This document shows positions 4,349 to 5,963 of a stretch of 5,963 bases of DNA, piece after piece. Under the pieces are notes generated by a model that saw nothing but the letters and a program-made list of their open reading frames with translations, did no database searches and was not told the origin of the DNA. Both the position numbers and the translations under genes were made by a program. The first letter of the stretch is position 1, and the number at the start of each line of letters is the position of its first letter. Source of the stretch: Opitutus sp. GAS368 (lineage in GTDB: Bacteria > Verrucomicrobiota > Verrucomicrobiia > Opitutales > Opitutaceae); assembly GCA_945861235.1 (NCBI GenBank), contig CAMATV010000214.1, positions 1 through 5,963 on the forward strand. The letters are read 5' to 3'.

Positions 4349-5963
4349 ATGCGCTCTCCCGCTGCCCTCGCCCTCGCCCTCGTTCTCACGTTCACGTTCA
4401 CGGCCGGTGCCCAAACCGCACCCGTCCCGAAAAAAATCCCCACCCAGGGCATCGCGCTCACCGACGCCGACCGCGCCGAACTCACCGCTGGCACCACCGC
4501 CCTCCGCACCGAGATCGATGCCCTCGCCCGCGACGCCGCCGTCACCGCGCTTCTCCCCGACGTCGAAATTTTCCACAAAGCCGTCGCGTGGTCCCTCGCC
4601 GACGACACATTCTATTCCCCCAAAGAAATCGCCTTCGCGAAACACCTCCTCGCCGAAGGCCGCGAGCGCGCCGCGCAACTCCGCGCTCGCAAATCCCCTT
4701 GGCTCGAAGCCCGCGGCCTCATCGTCCGTGGCTATCGCTCAAAACTCGATGGCTCCGTCCAGCCCTACGGTCTCGTCGTCCCCGCTGACCTCGATCTCTC
4801 AAAACCCACGCCCGCGATGGTCTGGCTCCTCGGCCGCGGCGAAAAACGCACCGAGCTCGCCTTCCTCTCCGAGCGCGAAGCCAGCCCTCCCCAGCTCACC
4901 CCCAAGGGCGTCATCACGCTCGTCCCCTACGGCCGCTTCTGCAACGCCAGCAAGTTCGCCGGCGAAGTCGACGTCATGGAAGCCCTCGCCGCCGTCCGCG
5001 CCCACTACTCCATCGACCCACTCCGCATCGCCGTCGCCGGTTTCTCGATGGGCGGCGGTAGCACGTGGCACCTCGCCACCCACTTCCCCGGCCTCTGGTG
5101 CGCCGCTTCGCCCGGTGCGGGTTTCGCCGAGACGCCCATCTTCACCAAAGCCAACGCTCCCGGCAAAGAAGTCCGCCCCGCCTGGGAACAACTCCTCTGG
5201 CGTCACTACGAAGCCACCGGCATTTCCCAAAATCTTTTCAACGTCCCGACCCTCGCCTACACCGGCGAACTCGACGGCCAGAAAGAAGCCTCCGATCTCA
5301 TGGACGCCGCCATGGCCACCGCCGGCCTGAAGCTCGAACGCTTCATCGGCCCGCAAACCGCCCACAAATACCACGACGCCACCAAGGCCGAACTCACCAC
5401 TCGTTTCGAAGCCCTCATTGCGAAGGGTCGCGACGCCGTGCCCAGCGAAATTCGTTTCAGCACCTACACGCTGCGCTATCCGGAATCGTCCTGGGTGCGC
5501 ATCGGGGGCCTGGAGAAACATTGGGAGCGCGCCGACGTCCGCGCCAGCCGAGCCCAAGGCCCCAGCGTCATCATCGAAACAAAAAATGTCAGCGAACTCC
5601 AGGTCATGGCTTCCAGTGGCCGCATCACCATCGACGGCCAGGAGCTGAATGACACCGACACCCGCCTCGGCCGTCGCCTTAAAAAAACTGAAGGCAAATG
5701 GGCCTTCGCTTCCACCGCCGCCGACCCTTCCCTCCGAAAATCCCCCGGTCTCACCGGCCCCATCGACGACGCCTTCATGGACGCCTTCGTCTTCGTCCGC
5801 CCCTCCGGCAAACCCCTCAACCCCGAGCTCGGCACCTGGGTCGAGAGCGAACTCACCGCCGCCCGCCACCTCTGGCGCGACGTCTTCCGCGGCGACACCC
5901 CCGTCGTCGCCGACACCGCGCTCACCGACGCCGACCTCGCCACCAAAAACCTGATACTCTGGG
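4349..5963 (+). CDS. Exported prolyl-oligopeptidase-like alpha/beta hydrolase, 3'-truncated
   Basis: The frame from the ATG at 4349 stays open to the window edge: 538 complete codons and no stop. The start is supported by a signal peptide (M-R-S-P, hydrophobic core, A-G-A-Q; cut near residue 21). An N-terminal helical region (about 35-120) precedes the hydrolase domain: R-G-Y-R-S-K-L-D-G-S-V-Q-P-Y-G-L-V-V-P (127-145), M-V-W-L-L-G-R-G (157-164), nucleophile elbow G-F-S-M-G-G-G with Ser233, G-E-L-D-G with Asp309, and T-A-H-K-Y-H with His339 as likely third triad member. Beyond 365 comes a second region (R-I-G-G-L-E-K-H-W-E-R-A-D-V, 384-397; D-A-F-M-D-A-F-V-F-V-R-P-S-G, 474-487). This architecture matches exported prolyl oligopeptidase-family serine hydrolases (S9-like, also annotated as esterases) of PVC bacteria; I expect another 100-200 residues. 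Peptidase or carbohydrate-esterase activity cannot be separated from sequence alone. No Shine-Dalgarno is visible. Confidence 0.85.
   Translation, partial: MRSPAALALALVLTFTFTAGAQTAPVPKKIPTQGIALTDADRAELTAGTTALRTEIDALARDAAVTALLPDVEIFHKAVAWSLADDTFYSPKEIAFAKHLLAEGRERAAQLRARKSPWLEARGLIVRGYRSKLDGSVQPYGLVVPADLDLSKPTPAMVWLLGRGEKRTELAFLSEREASPPQLTPKGVITLVPYGRFCNASKFAGEVDVMEALAAVRAHYSIDPLRIAVAGFSMGGGSTWHLATHFPGLWCAASPGAGFAETPIFTKANAPGKEVRPAWEQLLWRHYEATGISQNLFNVPTLAYTGELDGQKEASDLMDAAMATAGLKLERFIGPQTAHKYHDATKAELTTRFEALIAKGRDAVPSEIRFSTYTLRYPESSWVRIGGLEKHWERADVRASRAQGPSVIIETKNVSELQVMASSGRITIDGQELNDTDTRLGRRLKKTEGKWAFASTAADPSLRKSPGLTGPIDDAFMDAFVFVRPSGKPLNPELGTWVESELTAARHLWRDVFRGDTPVVADTALTDADLATKNLILW

Noticed and set aside
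4407..5330. A 307-codon plus-strand frame rich in Pro, Ser and Ala
   Set aside because: It overlaps the 4349 gene in another frame and shows only composition-driven residues with no domain.
4799..5869. A 356-codon minus-strand frame
   Set aside because: It is Gly/Ala/Val-rich low-complexity sequence lying exactly opposite the prolyl-oligopeptidase-like gene, which has an intact catalytic triad.

Overview
The window reads as a GC-rich bacterial chromosome segment with densely packed genes that favour G/C-ending codons. Gene content points to the PVC group, most plausibly Verrucomicrobiota of the Opitutales type: a PVC-style sugar phosphate isomerase/epimerase, a family 10 pectate lyase, an exported dienelactone hydrolase, a large exported prolyl-oligopeptidase-like esterase, and an intergenic CACGGA-type repeat fragment. 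This taxonomic guess is inferred from family resemblance, not proven.

Layout. Positions 1-462 (+) hold the 3' half of a TIM-barrel sugar phosphate isomerase/epimerase. A 90-bp convergent spacer (463-552) carries a tandem 14-bp repeat and hairpins. On the minus strand, a pectate lyase (1767-3254) is followed closely by a galactose-mutarotase-fold protein (553-1710, or from a GTG at 1755); the two probably form one operon. An 84-bp divergent spacer (3255-3338) separates this pair from an exported dienelactone hydrolase (3339-4148, +). A 200-bp spacer follows with a terminator-like stem plus T-run, a perfect 8-bp palindrome and a CACGGA repeat fragment. An exported alpha/beta-hydrolase (prolyl oligopeptidase / acetyl-xylan-esterase-like) then starts at 4349 and runs off the right edge.

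How it fits together (inference). Three of the five proteins have N-terminal signal peptides. The set suits degradation of plant or algal polysaccharide: the lyase would cut polygalacturonate outside the cytoplasm, the two exported hydrolases could remove esters or side groups, and the mutarotase-fold protein and the isomerase/epimerase would act on released sugars. The linkage is by neighbourhood and family only. I see no RNA genes, CRISPR array, insertion sequence, phage gene or defence system, and no clearly new system. The points most worth a second look are the uncharacterised mutarotase-like partner of the lyase, the palindrome upstream of the last gene, and the two intergenic repeat elements.
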